Below, piece by piece: positions 1 through 9,443 of a stretch of 64,000 nucleotides of DNA. The first letter of the stretch is position 1. Each line of letters starts with the position of its first letter. This DNA comes from an uncultured Clostridia bacterium. Lineage in GTDB: Bacteria > Bacillota > Clostridia > Christensenellales > UBA1242. The DNA is taken from positions 1 to 64,000 of the forward strand of contig CANQWK010000005.1 of assembly GCA_947627545.1 (NCBI GenBank), given 5' to 3'. The position numbers and the translations under genes are program-made. Below the pieces are notes generated by a model. The model was not told where the DNA came from. It saw only the letters and a list, made by a program, of their open reading frames with translations, and ran no database searches.

Positions 1-263
1 TTTATGTGAGTATAAAATATCTTAGATATAATTGTTTATAACGCTAAATAAAACAAATCACTTTTATAAAACTTAACACCACAAAAACTTTTGTGTTAGG
101 AATAGAGCTTATCAAGTTCATTTTAGAATTCTTTCACACTGTAAATAATCCAATGAATAAGTTTTAGAATTTTTTTATTGTTACAAGGCACATTCCAACG
201 CAAGTTTGGCTTTATATCTGCTTATGACGAAAGTGTTTGCTTCTGTCCCGCCAAAAGCGACTG

Positions 264-301
264 ATACGAAACATTTGGATAACATATGTTTCGTATTTTT
301 T
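264..301 (+). terminator. rho-independent terminator
   Basis: An 11-bp perfect inverted repeat (264-274 with 286-296, arms ATACGAAACAT and ATGTTTCGTAT) with an 11-nt loop is followed by a T run to 301. It closes an upstream plus-strand unit that is now absent or a remnant, because the short frame ending at 264 abuts it. Confidence 0.7.
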
Positions 302-338
302 ATGCAAGAATGTTTTGGCATGGTTATTAAAATCTAGT

Positions 339-366
339 TTGAAAAATCAATTCATTATGATATAAT
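339..366 (+). promoter_or_regulatory. sigma-A promoter of the 392 gene
   Basis: TTGAAA at 339-344, a 16-nt spacer and TATAAT at 361-366 with an extended TGa at 358-360. A Shine-Dalgarno stretch (GAGGTGAT, about 380-387) follows before the ATG at 392. Confidence 0.65.
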
Positions 367-391
367 AAAAATAATCATGAGGTGATTTGAA

Positions 392-1579
392 ATGTTTGAA
401 GATTATTTTAAAATTGATAAACCTGCTATTAACACAAATGATTCAGCGCTTATTAAATGTCTAAGATTTAAAGATGAGAATATTGTTTTATTCACAAACT
501 GGATTGCAAAAGAACTAAACCTGCCTTCTGATGATACGAGAGTGATAGATAGGTTAAATTTTATTATAGAACAAAGACAGAAACTTGTTAAATTGTCTTT
601 TGACGAAAAAGACCAATTGTTGAATTACCTAGCAAGACTTTTATCTGCAAAATTTTCAGGCAATAAACAAGCCAATCTTGCAATCTCATTAACAATAGAT
701 AAACTTTTATATGCTATTTCTAATAAGCAACCAATAATTTTTATTTTTGGGTTTGGCGGTTATAAGAATTATAATTCACCATCATTTCCAGAAGTTGATT
801 TGGCTGAACTATTCCATATGAAATATATGGCAACTTTTTTGTGGCCAATTATAACAACTTATAAATATGGAGTTAAATTTGAATATGAAAGCGAAGAAAT
901 TTCAATTCAATTTAATAATGTTCCTCAAAAATCAACGGATAGATACACAAAATCATTTCGTTCTCTATTAAATTATTTTACAAATAAAATTTATGAAGCA
1001 AATGGCGTAAAATTGGATTTTGAATTTGTCATTGCTAGAGAAATGTATAACCCTACTAACCTATATAATAAAATGAAAGATTATTTCAACGAAATGAAAG
1101 AAACATATAATAACTTGCCAGAAACAGAACAACAAGTTTGGTTTAAGAGAGCCAAAACGAATTTTTTGGTTAATGGAGAAACTGACTATACAAACTCAAG
1201 CGAGAGTGAACTTGAAAACTTAATAATTAATGCTAGAATAAACAACGAATGTTTTTTGGCGGCGGACTATGAATTACGAATAGACTTTTGGGAAAGACCT
1301 AATGCAATTTCATTATTTGGAACTTGGGGAAAATCTCCATGTGCATCGCCCACTGATGGCGGATTACACTTAAAATCAACGGCCGCAAGTAATACAGACT
1401 TTTGGATTGGAACTGGTGTTTTAATAATTGATAAAAACAACAAAATTGTGCAAGAACAAATTTTATCGCAAACTCAATATGCGGAAAAAGAAAATTGTAT
1501 TTTTACTATAAAAAATAACGATAGTGAATTAGCAAGTATTTCAAAGAATTTTAAACAACTAAAATGCATTAAGGTTTAA
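392..1579 (+). CDS. hypothetical protein, 395 aa
   Basis: I do not recognise a characterised family. The protein is soluble with no signal peptide or membrane segment. A conserved-looking block at about residues 114-170 contains PIIFIFGFGGYKN, then PEVDLAELFHMKYM, then GVKFEYESEE. It looks like the core of an alpha/beta enzyme. The order of these motifs loosely recalls isocyanide-synthase (DIT1/PvcA-type) proteins, but that is only an impression. The C-terminal part (about 285-380) contains GTWGKSPCASPTDGGL. The start is fixed by a strong Shine-Dalgarno (GAGGTGAT) and an extended -10 promoter just upstream. It is a single-gene unit, convergent with the M60 peptidase gene and sharing a bidirectional terminator with it. 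Confidence 0.75.
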   Translation: MFEDYFKIDKPAINTNDSALIKCLRFKDENIVLFTNWIAKELNLPSDDTRVIDRLNFIIEQRQKLVKLSFDEKDQLLNYLARLLSAKFSGNKQANLAISLTIDKLLYAISNKQPIIFIFGFGGYKNYNSPSFPEVDLAELFHMKYMATFLWPIITTYKYGVKFEYESEEISIQFNNVPQKSTDRYTKSFRSLLNYFTNKIYEANGVKLDFEFVIAREMYNPTNLYNKMKDYFNEMKETYNNLPETEQQVWFKRAKTNFLVNGETDYTNSSESELENLIINARINNECFLAADYELRIDFWERPNAISLFGTWGKSPCASPTDGGLHLKSTAASNTDFWIGTGVLIIDKNNKIVQEQILSQTQYAEKENCIFTIKNNDSELASISKNFKQLKCIKV

Positions 1580-1803
1580 TTTTATAAACTTTCGTATAAA
1601 CTCGCTAGTTCTCCAATGATGTTCAAACTTTACATCTTCATTTCTTCTTCCGTATGAAAAGCTTCTCTTTTTCTCCATATAGATAATTTATCATAAAATT
1701 AATAGAAAGTCAACATTTAATATAATATTACGCAAATTATTACATTGTTTTATTTAAATTTACATTTTACTGCTAAGGGGTGAAAAAGAAAATGAAAAAA
1801 AAC

Positions 1804-1834
1804 AAAAGCATCACTTTAAAAGCGATGCTTTTTT
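1804..1834. terminator. bidirectional terminator
   Basis: A 9-bp stem (AAAAGCATC at 1804-1812 with GATGCTTTT at 1824-1832) carries a T run on the plus side. On the minus side a long A tract (1788-1807) reads as T. It lies between two convergent genes and can end both transcripts. Confidence 0.8.
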
Positions 1835-1852
1835 AACAATGCTTTATTTAAG

Positions 1853-4800
1853 TTATTTCTTTCTTTTTTTGCGGCGAATTAAAATAAATGTTGAAATTCC
1901 GCCAGCTAAAACAACTACGCCTCCGCCACAGCATGGAATTATTATATCGGCATAGCCTTTTGCGTGAATTATTATATCATCTGCTTCAACCTCTTGGCCG
2001 TTTACAAACACTGCACCGCAAATACATTTATCGTGTTCTTTATGTCCGTCTTTACTGCGAGTTGCGGCAAGATAGTCGTAATGTTGCAATTTATTATGAA
2101 CTGCGTGTACTAAAGTGTGACCTGCGTTATCTTGTGAAACAGTGTTCAAAGATTGATTTATTTGTTTATCAACAAAAGCAAAAGGAAGTTGTATGCTGCC
2201 ATCTAAAACGCGTGGTGCGTGCAATATTGCAAGATTGTTGCAGCCTTTAAGAATATCAGTTAATTGTGCTGATTGTTGAATTGAAAAGTTGGAAATGTCT
2301 AATTCCAGCAAATTTTCGCAGTTTTCAAATACTGTGCTAAAATATAGCACTTTTTCGGTGTTGAAACCCGATAAATTTAACTTTTCGATTGAACTGCAAC
2401 CATTGAACATTGATGTTGCAAAAAGCATGTTTTGTGTTTGGAAATTGCTAAAATTAATTTCCTTTAACGATACGCAGCCGGCAAAAAGTGCGGAAGCATC
2501 GCTTGGGGCAAGCATGTCGCCCGAATACACAAATGCAATTTGGCTAAAATCGTTTTTGTTGCGATAAATATGAATATATTTATTCATACGAGCAAAAGTG
2601 TCAACATAATCATTTGGCACGGTTTTAACAAAATCTATGCGGGTTAATTCCTTATAATCGGTAATTAGAGTACGCCATTCGGTAGAAAACGTTAGCGGAC
2701 CTCCGCCACCAAAATCTTGAGAAGAAACAGGATAATCTTCTTTATCTACCGGAGTTGCATAGGTTACGTTGATAAATGAAATATTGAATGGTTTGTTTGT
2801 GTTTGCCACAATTTTAACATTGTGATAACCTACTTCAAGTTCATCTATTTTAAACACGCACTTATTAAATAGTGGCCTATCGGCAAGGTTTATTTCGCCT
2901 ATATTTTTACCGTTTAAAAACACATTGGCTGAGCCGTATTCTGTATCTGTATCGGCAAAAACACTGAACCCACTTCCTAAGAAATCAAATTCGTAAAATG
3001 CTCCATTTGTTTTGGTAGAAAGTTTACCGTTAGAACTGTTTTCAGTAAAGCCACTTTGTGCCTTTTCAAAATTTTTAGGTTTTACCGTTTGGTTCAGTTC
3101 AACCGACAAACCAGCACTTAATTCTCTAATAACAGTTTGACTGTTGTTTCTTTTTACAATAAGTTTAAAAAAGCGAATTTCTTGCTCGGCAAAATTTAAT
3201 CTATACTTTGTACCTTCTGGCTTTTCAAGGTTACCATCAAAAAGCAACACATAATCGTCATCTTCTGGAATGTCCTTATTGTTATCTTTTGCTCCAAACA
3301 AGGCCACTTCATAAAGAGCATCGTTTGAATTGCCGCGGCGAAGAATTTCAAAATAATTTGACACAATATTTTTGCCGCAATCTATAACAAATTCATGCGG
3401 AGGTGCTAGCCTTGTAGGAGTATATCGAGAATGAAAATAGGTTTCTGTTTTTCCATCCAACAGGGCATCTTTGCCTTGTCCGTCATTTAGTTGATACTCT
3501 GGCCATTTAATTAGTTTCCATTCATCCTTTTCTTCTACATAATCTATTGATTCATCTTTAATGCTATCTAAAAACTTTGGTTGCCAGCCTTCAAACTTTT
3601 CCACTTGTTGCAAATCGACACTAGAAACAGTGTTATTAATTATGTTTTCGGCTGGAATATCTACAACCGTTTCACTATCTGGGAAAACCACCCCAACATT
3701 TAAAAATCCCTCTCCTCCACGGTTTATTAGGTGGCAGTCGATATCCACAACATCTCCAACCTCAAGTTCTGCTTGTGCAAAATGGTTTGCTCCGTCTGAA
3801 GGTTTAAAATAGGTATTTCGGTTAGAATATTTAATTTTGCCATCTCCGTTAATTATATATTGTCCATCTTTTTTAAAATAGGCAATTTTAGCGTCATCTC
3901 CGCGAAGAGTGAATTTGTGTATGCCTGCTTTATTGGCTTTAAAACTGAATTGTATGTGGTAATACTCTTTATCGGTTTTGTTGAACAACGCTTTGCCGGC
4001 AATCAAACTTTCTTCTGTTTTAAAAGGTTGTAATTCTTTTTGCGATTCAACAAAAACTTTTATGTCCTGATTTGCTGTAGCGTCATCAATTTTAAAAACT
4101 TCAACATACGCTCCGTTATAAACAAGGTGCAAATTTACATTTAAAGTTACAATTCTTCCGCCCTCGGTTGAAACAACTATATTAAATTGGTCATTTTCGC
4201 AAACTTGTGTTGGTGGAGTATAAATTGCTTTTTGTTCATTCTTTTTATATTCTATTGTACCATTATTAGGAGTTGTAATATCTATAATTGAAAACTGCTT
4301 ATAACTTACAAAACTTTCTGGAGATAAATCAAATATCGTTTTATGCTTGCCATCAACATCGTATTTTCTTGCAGTTTCGTTGCCATCAATGCCATTTGAC
4401 CATTCATATGCAATTGGATAAAAGGTCGGCAAGTTGTTAAGATATGCCAATTGTTCAGAAGTAAAATCTTCTTGCGGATTAATGTTGCCGTGATAATTTG
4501 CGTTTATCCACTCTAAAATGTTAACATGGTCAACAAGTGCAATGCGATAAATAAAATCGGCACGAGCATTGTTGCAATAAGAAGGATTTACTTTATATGT
4601 ATAAAAGAAATCCACAAACCTATCTGAGCCAAAAGAATGAATTAATGTAGCATAAAGTGTTAATTGTGCAAAATGAGCATTGCTTGTTTTGTTATAGTCG
4701 TGATAATCTTCCACTTCAGGTAAATTCATGCTGGCCTTAATGGCGGTGTATGGGTGAACATATTCTCCGTGTTCCACGCCTATTACGCGTGAGTCCATAT

Positions 4801-6469
4801 TGCAAAGCATAGAATACATTAAAATTATAAGTGTGTTATTCCATACTTCGCCCTCGCAAGGATTAGGACAATTACTGCCGCACATTCCCCAATTTACTCC
4901 ATAAGTTTTTGCCTGAATATGACCTAATTCGTGAAAAGTACCCCAATTGCCCTTAGTTGTTAATGTTTGATAATTCATGCATTTTTCAAACCAACCATAA
5001 GGTTGAGCAGCAAACGAAGAATTAAGTGCAACAGCCTCGCCTGCCGGAACGTGCAAATCATATGCCATGGTTATGTTATAGTTATATGCTCTGCCGTTCA
5101 ATGACGAATTTATTGCAAAAACTGAGTGCCAAAAATATGCAAGTTTTTCAATATCATCGCATTGTTTCATATACTCTGCTAAACCTATAAGTTGCCCATT
5201 TTCTACATCTAAAGTTGCTATAAGCCCAGGTGCAGTTCTTAATGTTTGTTCAAATTCCTCTTTTGTTGTAACTCCAAGAATAAAATAAGGTGTTTCAACT
5301 GCTCCGGTTATAGTAATTTTTACATTAGAGCTTGTTGGCTGCAAATAAAGTGGACCGCCATATATACTGCCAATGCAATACTCTCCGTCACCCTTAAATT
5401 CAAAACTTGAACCCATACATGGCACTTTTTGGTTTTGAAATTGCCATTGATTTTGTAATTTGAAATCAAACTGATTATAATTTGGTTTTTCGCTTTTAGT
5501 TTTTGCATTTTCAGCTTCTTCAATTAAGCGGCTATCCCAATATCTAAAATATCTTTCCGTGCTACTTAACGATTTGTAATCTTCTTCTTTGTTTGGGTCG
5601 AAGCCTTCTGGAAAGCCACCATCATAACCAAGAGAATCTTGCTGATGCGTTGTAAGTTTTAAAGATTGTCCTTTTTTAAGGCCTTCCACTTTAACAGTTG
5701 CAACCTCGCCCGGTGCTAAATATAAGCCTGTTGTAAGCGGAGAGCGATAAATTGGGTCAGATATTATTACTTTGCTAACAGCCTTTGCATTTTTACTTAT
5801 TTCACCATAAATTCCATCTGCCGCTGGGTGCTTTTTTAAAAAATTTTTTAACTCGTCTGGCTTATCTAACATAGTGTTAATTTGCTCGCGATAATACCAT
5901 GATTGACGCAATAACATATATTTTTCAAAATTAGAAAAATATTGCCTTGAGCTGTCTTTCGTATTTGGCAAGCCTTTCATTGGATAGCGTGGGTTATTTT
6001 TATCTCCTATTTGGTTTCCATTCGCACCATCTGTTATAAAATTAATTTTGGCTAAGTCTTGCGCCGTGCCGTTATATGGTTTGTGAGTGTTGGGGTCTAT
6101 AAACTGAAATTCATCTTCAAGCATTTGTGGAGTATAACGCTCCACATTTCTATCTACAATTTCCATATATGGTTGGCGAAGAGTAACTCGACGCCCTTCC
6201 ATATCTTCAAAACTTTTACGCGAAAGCCCTTCGTCTAACTGTTCAGGCCTAACCACCCCTTCATTTTGTAAGTCGGTTGTAGTTGAAGATTGGTTTTCTT
6301 GAGTGGCAGTTAAAGAAACCGCATTGGCCGAAAGAGTCAACGATTGAACTATAATTCTAGCAATTTCAAAAATCGGAGAAAACATTAACAGCAAAGAAAG
6401 AAAAATTGCTAAAAAGCCGATGCGTTTTTTATGGCGTTTGCCAAAATTTGATAAAGATTCATTTTTCAT
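1853..6469 (-). CDS. secreted M60-like (enhancin-type) metallopeptidase with LRR domain
   Basis: A 1,538-residue surface protein. An N-terminal hydrophobic segment (about 17-35) acts as signal or anchor. A peptidase M60-type domain (about 250-620) carries the zinc motif HELGH at 513-517, with a likely third ligand Glu541 in GEVWNN. A beta-rich domain follows. An F5/8-type-C-like carbohydrate-binding domain sits at about 985-1120, another beta-sandwich at about 1130-1230, and a BspA/DUF285-type leucine-rich repeat block at about 1325-1400. A C-terminal transmembrane helix (about 1510-1532) ends in a basic tail (RRKKRKK). M60 enzymes cleave mucin-type glycoproteins, so a role in host glycoprotein use is inferred. 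There is no LPXTG motif. I chose the ATG at 6469 because AGGTG (6473-6477) fits as its Shine-Dalgarno; a GTG at 6475 is also in frame. The promoter is probably at 6497-6505. Confidence 0.85.
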   Translation of the reverse strand: MKNESLSNFGKRHKKRIGFLAIFLSLLLMFSPIFEIARIIVQSLTLSANAVSLTATQENQSSTTTDLQNEGVVRPEQLDEGLSRKSFEDMEGRRVTLRQPYMEIVDRNVERYTPQMLEDEFQFIDPNTHKPYNGTAQDLAKINFITDGANGNQIGDKNNPRYPMKGLPNTKDSSRQYFSNFEKYMLLRQSWYYREQINTMLDKPDELKNFLKKHPAADGIYGEISKNAKAVSKVIISDPIYRSPLTTGLYLAPGEVATVKVEGLKKGQSLKLTTHQQDSLGYDGGFPEGFDPNKEEDYKSLSSTERYFRYWDSRLIEEAENAKTKSEKPNYNQFDFKLQNQWQFQNQKVPCMGSSFEFKGDGEYCIGSIYGGPLYLQPTSSNVKITITGAVETPYFILGVTTKEEFEQTLRTAPGLIATLDVENGQLIGLAEYMKQCDDIEKLAYFWHSVFAINSSLNGRAYNYNITMAYDLHVPAGEAVALNSSFAAQPYGWFEKCMNYQTLTTKGNWGTFHELGHIQAKTYGVNWGMCGSNCPNPCEGEVWNNTLIILMYSMLCNMDSRVIGVEHGEYVHPYTAIKASMNLPEVEDYHDYNKTSNAHFAQLTLYATLIHSFGSDRFVDFFYTYKVNPSYCNNARADFIYRIALVDHVNILEWINANYHGNINPQEDFTSEQLAYLNNLPTFYPIAYEWSNGIDGNETARKYDVDGKHKTIFDLSPESFVSYKQFSIIDITTPNNGTIEYKKNEQKAIYTPPTQVCENDQFNIVVSTEGGRIVTLNVNLHLVYNGAYVEVFKIDDATANQDIKVFVESQKELQPFKTEESLIAGKALFNKTDKEYYHIQFSFKANKAGIHKFTLRGDDAKIAYFKKDGQYIINGDGKIKYSNRNTYFKPSDGANHFAQAELEVGDVVDIDCHLINRGGEGFLNVGVVFPDSETVVDIPAENIINNTVSSVDLQQVEKFEGWQPKFLDSIKDESIDYVEEKDEWKLIKWPEYQLNDGQGKDALLDGKTETYFHSRYTPTRLAPPHEFVIDCGKNIVSNYFEILRRGNSNDALYEVALFGAKDNNKDIPEDDDYVLLFDGNLEKPEGTKYRLNFAEQEIRFFKLIVKRNNSQTVIRELSAGLSVELNQTVKPKNFEKAQSGFTENSSNGKLSTKTNGAFYEFDFLGSGFSVFADTDTEYGSANVFLNGKNIGEINLADRPLFNKCVFKIDELEVGYHNVKIVANTNKPFNISFINVTYATPVDKEDYPVSSQDFGGGGPLTFSTEWRTLITDYKELTRIDFVKTVPNDYVDTFARMNKYIHIYRNKNDFSQIAFVYSGDMLAPSDASALFAGCVSLKEINFSNFQTQNMLFATSMFNGCSSIEKLNLSGFNTEKVLYFSTVFENCENLLELDISNFSIQQSAQLTDILKGCNNLAILHAPRVLDGSIQLPFAFVDKQINQSLNTVSQDNAGHTLVHAVHNKLQHYDYLAATRSKDGHKEHDKCICGAVFVNGQEVEADDIIIHAKGYADIIIPCCGGGVVVLAGGISTFILIRRKKRKK

Positions 6470-6496
6470 AAACACCTGCCAATAATATATATTTGC

Positions 6497-6505
6497 ATTA
6501 TATCA
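6497..6505 (-). promoter_or_regulatory. extended -10 element of the M60 gene
   Basis: Read on the minus strand this is TGaTATAAT. It lies about 28 nt before the ATG at 6469. No good -35 hexamer is visible. Upstream of it (6538-6623) are helically phased T tracts that may bend the DNA. Confidence 0.5.
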
Positions 6506-6537
6506 AACAAGTTAAAAAAATAAATATTTTTTTATAA

Positions 6538-6623
6538 ATTTTTACAATTTATTATACATTTTTAGTAATTTTTATAAAATTTTTCAAACATTTTTAATAT
6601 TTTTTATAAATTTTTATATTTTT
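6538..6623. other. phased A/T tracts, predicted curved DNA
   Basis: Eight ATTTTT tracts begin at 6538, 6558, 6568, 6579, 6590, 6599, 6610 and 6618. The spacings are 20, 10, 11, 11, 9, 11 and 8 bp, close to the helical repeat. Such phasing is known to produce intrinsic curvature. The tract lies about 50-135 bp upstream of the presumed start of the M60 transcript. Confidence 0.5.
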
Positions 6624-6637
6624 CATTGCAAAGACGT

Positions 6638-7729
6638 TTAATGTTTTAATAAAAAATTTGCTTTAGTTTGATTTATTTTGTCTGTTACATAATCTTCTAC
6701 AATGTTAGTAAAATTTTTATTTAACAAAAATTCGCATGCTGAATTTAAATCTAATTCATGTGTTTTACCTAAATATTCTTGAAAATTATTCAACATTACT
6801 TTGCGTTTTTTGTTGCTATGTAAATTATTAAATTTATTTATCCACTGGTCTGCCACAATTCTGCCTACCACATATCTAAACATATAAGAACTAGTTTTAT
6901 CTTTCTCGTTATACATTTTTTCTATTCGTTGAAGTAGCTTCTGATTATTTTCTTTTTGTAAGGTTTTTATTAAATTATTTAAACTTTTAAATGTTACAGG
7001 GTTAGAAAGTTTTTTTATAACATCTCTTTCCTCTTTTATAAGGTTAATTTCACTTATCAATAACGCTTGCTGTTGATTTTCATAATTATCAAAATCTTGT
7101 TTAGAAAAAATGTCTTTTGTGGCTAAAAATTTATTAAAAAGCCTTTCTGTAATATAGCTTTCTATTTCTCCAATACAATCTTTTTCAAATCTTTTTGCTG
7201 TATAATTGTCAATTTCTTTTGTGGCAGCATTTGCTCGCAACATTTCAATTAAATGTTGATGGTGTGAACTAAGCGCATGGCTAAGTTCGTGAGCAGTTGT
7301 TCTTAAATCATCTAATGTATTATGAATATAGACGTTAAATTCTAAAAAGGATTTCCTTCCAGAATGCCCTACACTACTAGAATGAGCATCTCCCTGCTGC
7401 ACCTGTATAAAATTTATATGAGTTCCACCTTGGCTATCTATAAAAAATGGATGCGTTTTATTTAAAATTTGTTTAACTTCTTCCGCTTTTTGAGGCATGT
7501 AAATTGAAAAAAATTCATTCATATAATTTGATATAATTTTTTCGTTTAATGATATATCTTTATCATGTTTGCTTGGTTTAAATTTTAAAACAGCATTAAC
7601 TTGAGATATTAAATCTAATATCGATACATTGTCCACATCTGGCTCGGTTAAAAAGAGTAAGAAATCATGAGCTTGTGAATTATTACACCTGTCAATAAAA
7701 TCTTGACTAAGTTGTTTTGTAATTTTCAT
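6638..7729 (-). CDS. putative cytosolic zinc metallopeptidase (HELSH), 363 aa
   Basis: The family is not recognised with certainty. The sequence TTAHELSHALSSHH contains a zincin motif HExxH at 147-151. A second acidic segment about 40 residues later (GEIESYITE) could supply the third zinc ligand, as in M3-like peptidases; that assignment is inferred. There is no signal peptide, so the product should be cytoplasmic. The C-terminal half is helical and lysine-rich. The start is set by AGGAGA eight bases before the ATG. It is transcribed in the same direction as the M60 gene but 168 bp upstream of it. The pairing of two HExxH proteins may be chance. Confidence 0.65.
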   Translation of the reverse strand: MKITKQLSQDFIDRCNNSQAHDFLLFLTEPDVDNVSILDLISQVNAVLKFKPSKHDKDISLNEKIISNYMNEFFSIYMPQKAEEVKQILNKTHPFFIDSQGGTHINFIQVQQGDAHSSSVGHSGRKSFLEFNVYIHNTLDDLRTTAHELSHALSSHHQHLIEMLRANAATKEIDNYTAKRFEKDCIGEIESYITERLFNKFLATKDIFSKQDFDNYENQQQALLISEINLIKEERDVIKKLSNPVTFKSLNNLIKTLQKENNQKLLQRIEKMYNEKDKTSSYMFRYVVGRIVADQWINKFNNLHSNKKRKVMLNNFQEYLGKTHELDLNSACEFLLNKNFTNIVEDYVTDKINQTKANFLLKH

Positions 7730-7934
7730 TAATTTCTCCTAAAAATATACATTATTGTAATATTATAGCACATTTTAATGAATTTGAATTATTTTTTTGA
7801 TTTTATTTTAAAAATTAAACAAAATTAATTTTTTATTATATTTTTTTATAAAATTTTAATTTTTTTCATATATTTTTATTGTTTTTATTTAAAATTTTAA
7901 ATAAAATTTTTTAATATGTTTTTGTTTAAATTGT

Positions 7935-7962
7935 TTGAAATTCTTTTAATGTGTGTTAAAAT
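7935..7962 (+). promoter_or_regulatory. sigma-A promoter of the DUF4832-like gene
   Basis: TTGAAA at 7935-7940, a 16-nt spacer and TAAAAT at 7957-7962. The GGGAG Shine-Dalgarno and the ATG at 8007 follow. Confidence 0.55.
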
Positions 7963-8006
7963 AATAATATAGTTTTTATTTATGTGTTTCATTAATGGGA
8001 GCAAGA

Positions 8007-9392
8007 ATGAAAAAGAAAATCGTACTTTTAGTTAGTTTAATGTTAATTTTCCTATTCTCTATTGCAGGAATTGGCATTGTAATTAGAATTAATGGACCAA
8101 CAACTGTATATATTTCTAACACAAATGATATTTTACTTAACCCTAGCAAAGGGTTTGTTTATTATGGCGGAAGTTGGGACACAACCAAAAGTGTTATGGA
8201 TTATTTTACAACAGGTTATAATAGGTTTAGTTGGGCTGATTTAGAGCCAGAAGAAGATAAATACGATTTTTCTAAAATTGAAAAAAATTTAAACTTTTAC
8301 ACCGGCATAAATAAAAAATATTCATTTGGTGTGATGTGTGTTAACACTTCATCAAGCAAGCAATACATAACACCTGAATATGTTTTTAATGATGGTGCGG
8401 CTTGTGATGTTATTAAAGATGATAATGGAAATGTTATTCAATATGTTCCGGTATGGACAGATGAAATATTTTTAAAACATTTAACACGGTTTGTTACTGA
8501 ATTAGGCAAAAGATACAATGGCAATGAAAATATTGCTTTTATTGACATTTTATCTTATGGCAATTGGGGTGAACAGCATTTATTCCATTTAGATGTTGAA
8601 GGCAAACCGAATTATGCGTATAGTGATAGAATTTCGCCTAGTTTTTTCAAAGAACGTTATGTTAAACCTTACATGGATGCTTTCCCTGACACATTGCTTG
8701 TTAACCCTTGGGGTTACGAAGATTTAAATGATGTTTATGAAGAATTAATTGAACAAGGTGTAACGCTAAGAAGAGATGGTATTGTAAAATATACTAACGG
8801 ATTAGATATGCTTGCAAAATGCTATGGAAAATTACCTACAATTTTTGAGTACGCAGGAAATTATAAGGACAATATAAAAGACGGCACTGAAAATTATTTT
8901 AACCAGCGATTAGAAGAAGCTGTAAATATGGCAAAACCGACTTACATTGAACTTGATATTGACTGGTTTAAAAATAACAAAGATTATTGTGCCGACCTTG
9001 CAAATCGTATGGGTTATTATTTTAGGCTAAAAAAAGCGGAATATTACAAAAAAGTTAAACTAAATAAATCCACAAAAATAAATTTAACTTTTAAAAACGA
9101 TGGAATTGCACCTATATATGAACAATGTTTAGTGTATATTGGTTTATTAGATAAAAATGGTAATTTAGTTGCAAAATTTAAAACAGATATAGATGCAAAA
9201 AAATGGTTGCCAAACTCTCCGCAAAAGGAAAGTGTTAAAATAAAATTTGAAAACATTTCAACCGGCAATTATAAACTTGCGGTAGGGTTATTTAAAAATG
9301 ATATAGACGAAGCTCCTTCATATTTACTAGGTAGCGAAGGTAAAACTGAAAATAATTGGTATTTATTTGGCAATGTAACAATAAATAATTAA
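8007..9392 (+). CDS. secreted glycosidase-like protein (DUF4874/DUF4832 type), 461 aa
   Basis: An N-terminal hydrophobic segment (about 4-26) indicates export or membrane anchoring. The N-terminal domain resembles a beta-galactosidase-like TIM barrel. It has the characteristic NPSKGF opening, the WADLEPEEDKYDFSKI strand and GNWGEQH, where the Glu is a plausible acid/base residue. The last 110 residues form a beta-sandwich of the DUF4832 type (TFKNDGIAP, then GLLDKNG, then GNYKLAVGLF). The substrate is unknown; action on an extracellular polysaccharide is inferred. I chose the ATG at 8007 over the in-frame ATG at 7995 because GGGAG (7997-8001) is then correctly spaced. It is followed by a strong terminator and convergent with ppdK. 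Confidence 0.75.
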   Translation: MKKKIVLLVSLMLIFLFSIAGIGIVIRINGPTTVYISNTNDILLNPSKGFVYYGGSWDTTKSVMDYFTTGYNRFSWADLEPEEDKYDFSKIEKNLNFYTGINKKYSFGVMCVNTSSSKQYITPEYVFNDGAACDVIKDDNGNVIQYVPVWTDEIFLKHLTRFVTELGKRYNGNENIAFIDILSYGNWGEQHLFHLDVEGKPNYAYSDRISPSFFKERYVKPYMDAFPDTLLVNPWGYEDLNDVYEELIEQGVTLRRDGIVKYTNGLDMLAKCYGKLPTIFEYAGNYKDNIKDGTENYFNQRLEEAVNMAKPTYIELDIDWFKNNKDYCADLANRMGYYFRLKKAEYYKKVKLNKSTKINLTFKNDGIAPIYEQCLVYIGLLDKNGNLVAKFKTDIDAKKWLPNSPQKESVKIKFENISTGNYKLAVGLFKNDIDEAPSYLLGSEGKTENNWYLFGNVTINN

Positions 9393-9397
9393 AAAAC

Positions 9398-9430
9398 AAA
9401 AAGAGTGAATAACAAAATTCACTCTTTTTT
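9398..9430. terminator. bidirectional terminator
   Basis: A 13-bp perfect stem (9398-9410 with 9417-9429) with a 6-nt loop (AACAAA). A tracts on the left and T tracts on the right make it usable from both strands. It lies between the DUF4832-like gene and ppdK. Confidence 0.85.
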
Positions 9431-9443
9431 ATTCACATTTTAA

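Larger units (their letters stand above)
1..391. other. gene-free left edge
   Basis: No convincing gene lies here. A short open frame on the plus strand after the stop at 154-156, ending at a TGA at 262-264, reads like the last residues of a protein (it contains the residues AYDESVCFCPAKSD). It has no start and could be a decayed gene tail. It runs directly into a terminator-like hairpin at 264-301. The remainder is AT-rich and holds the promoter of the next gene. Confidence 0.5.

Noticed and set aside
154..264. Plus-strand frame ending AYDESVCFCPAKSD, possible transposase or enzyme tail
   Set aside because: No start codon or upstream homology is visible and only about 35 residues remain. 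It is noted as a possible decayed gene end, but not called.
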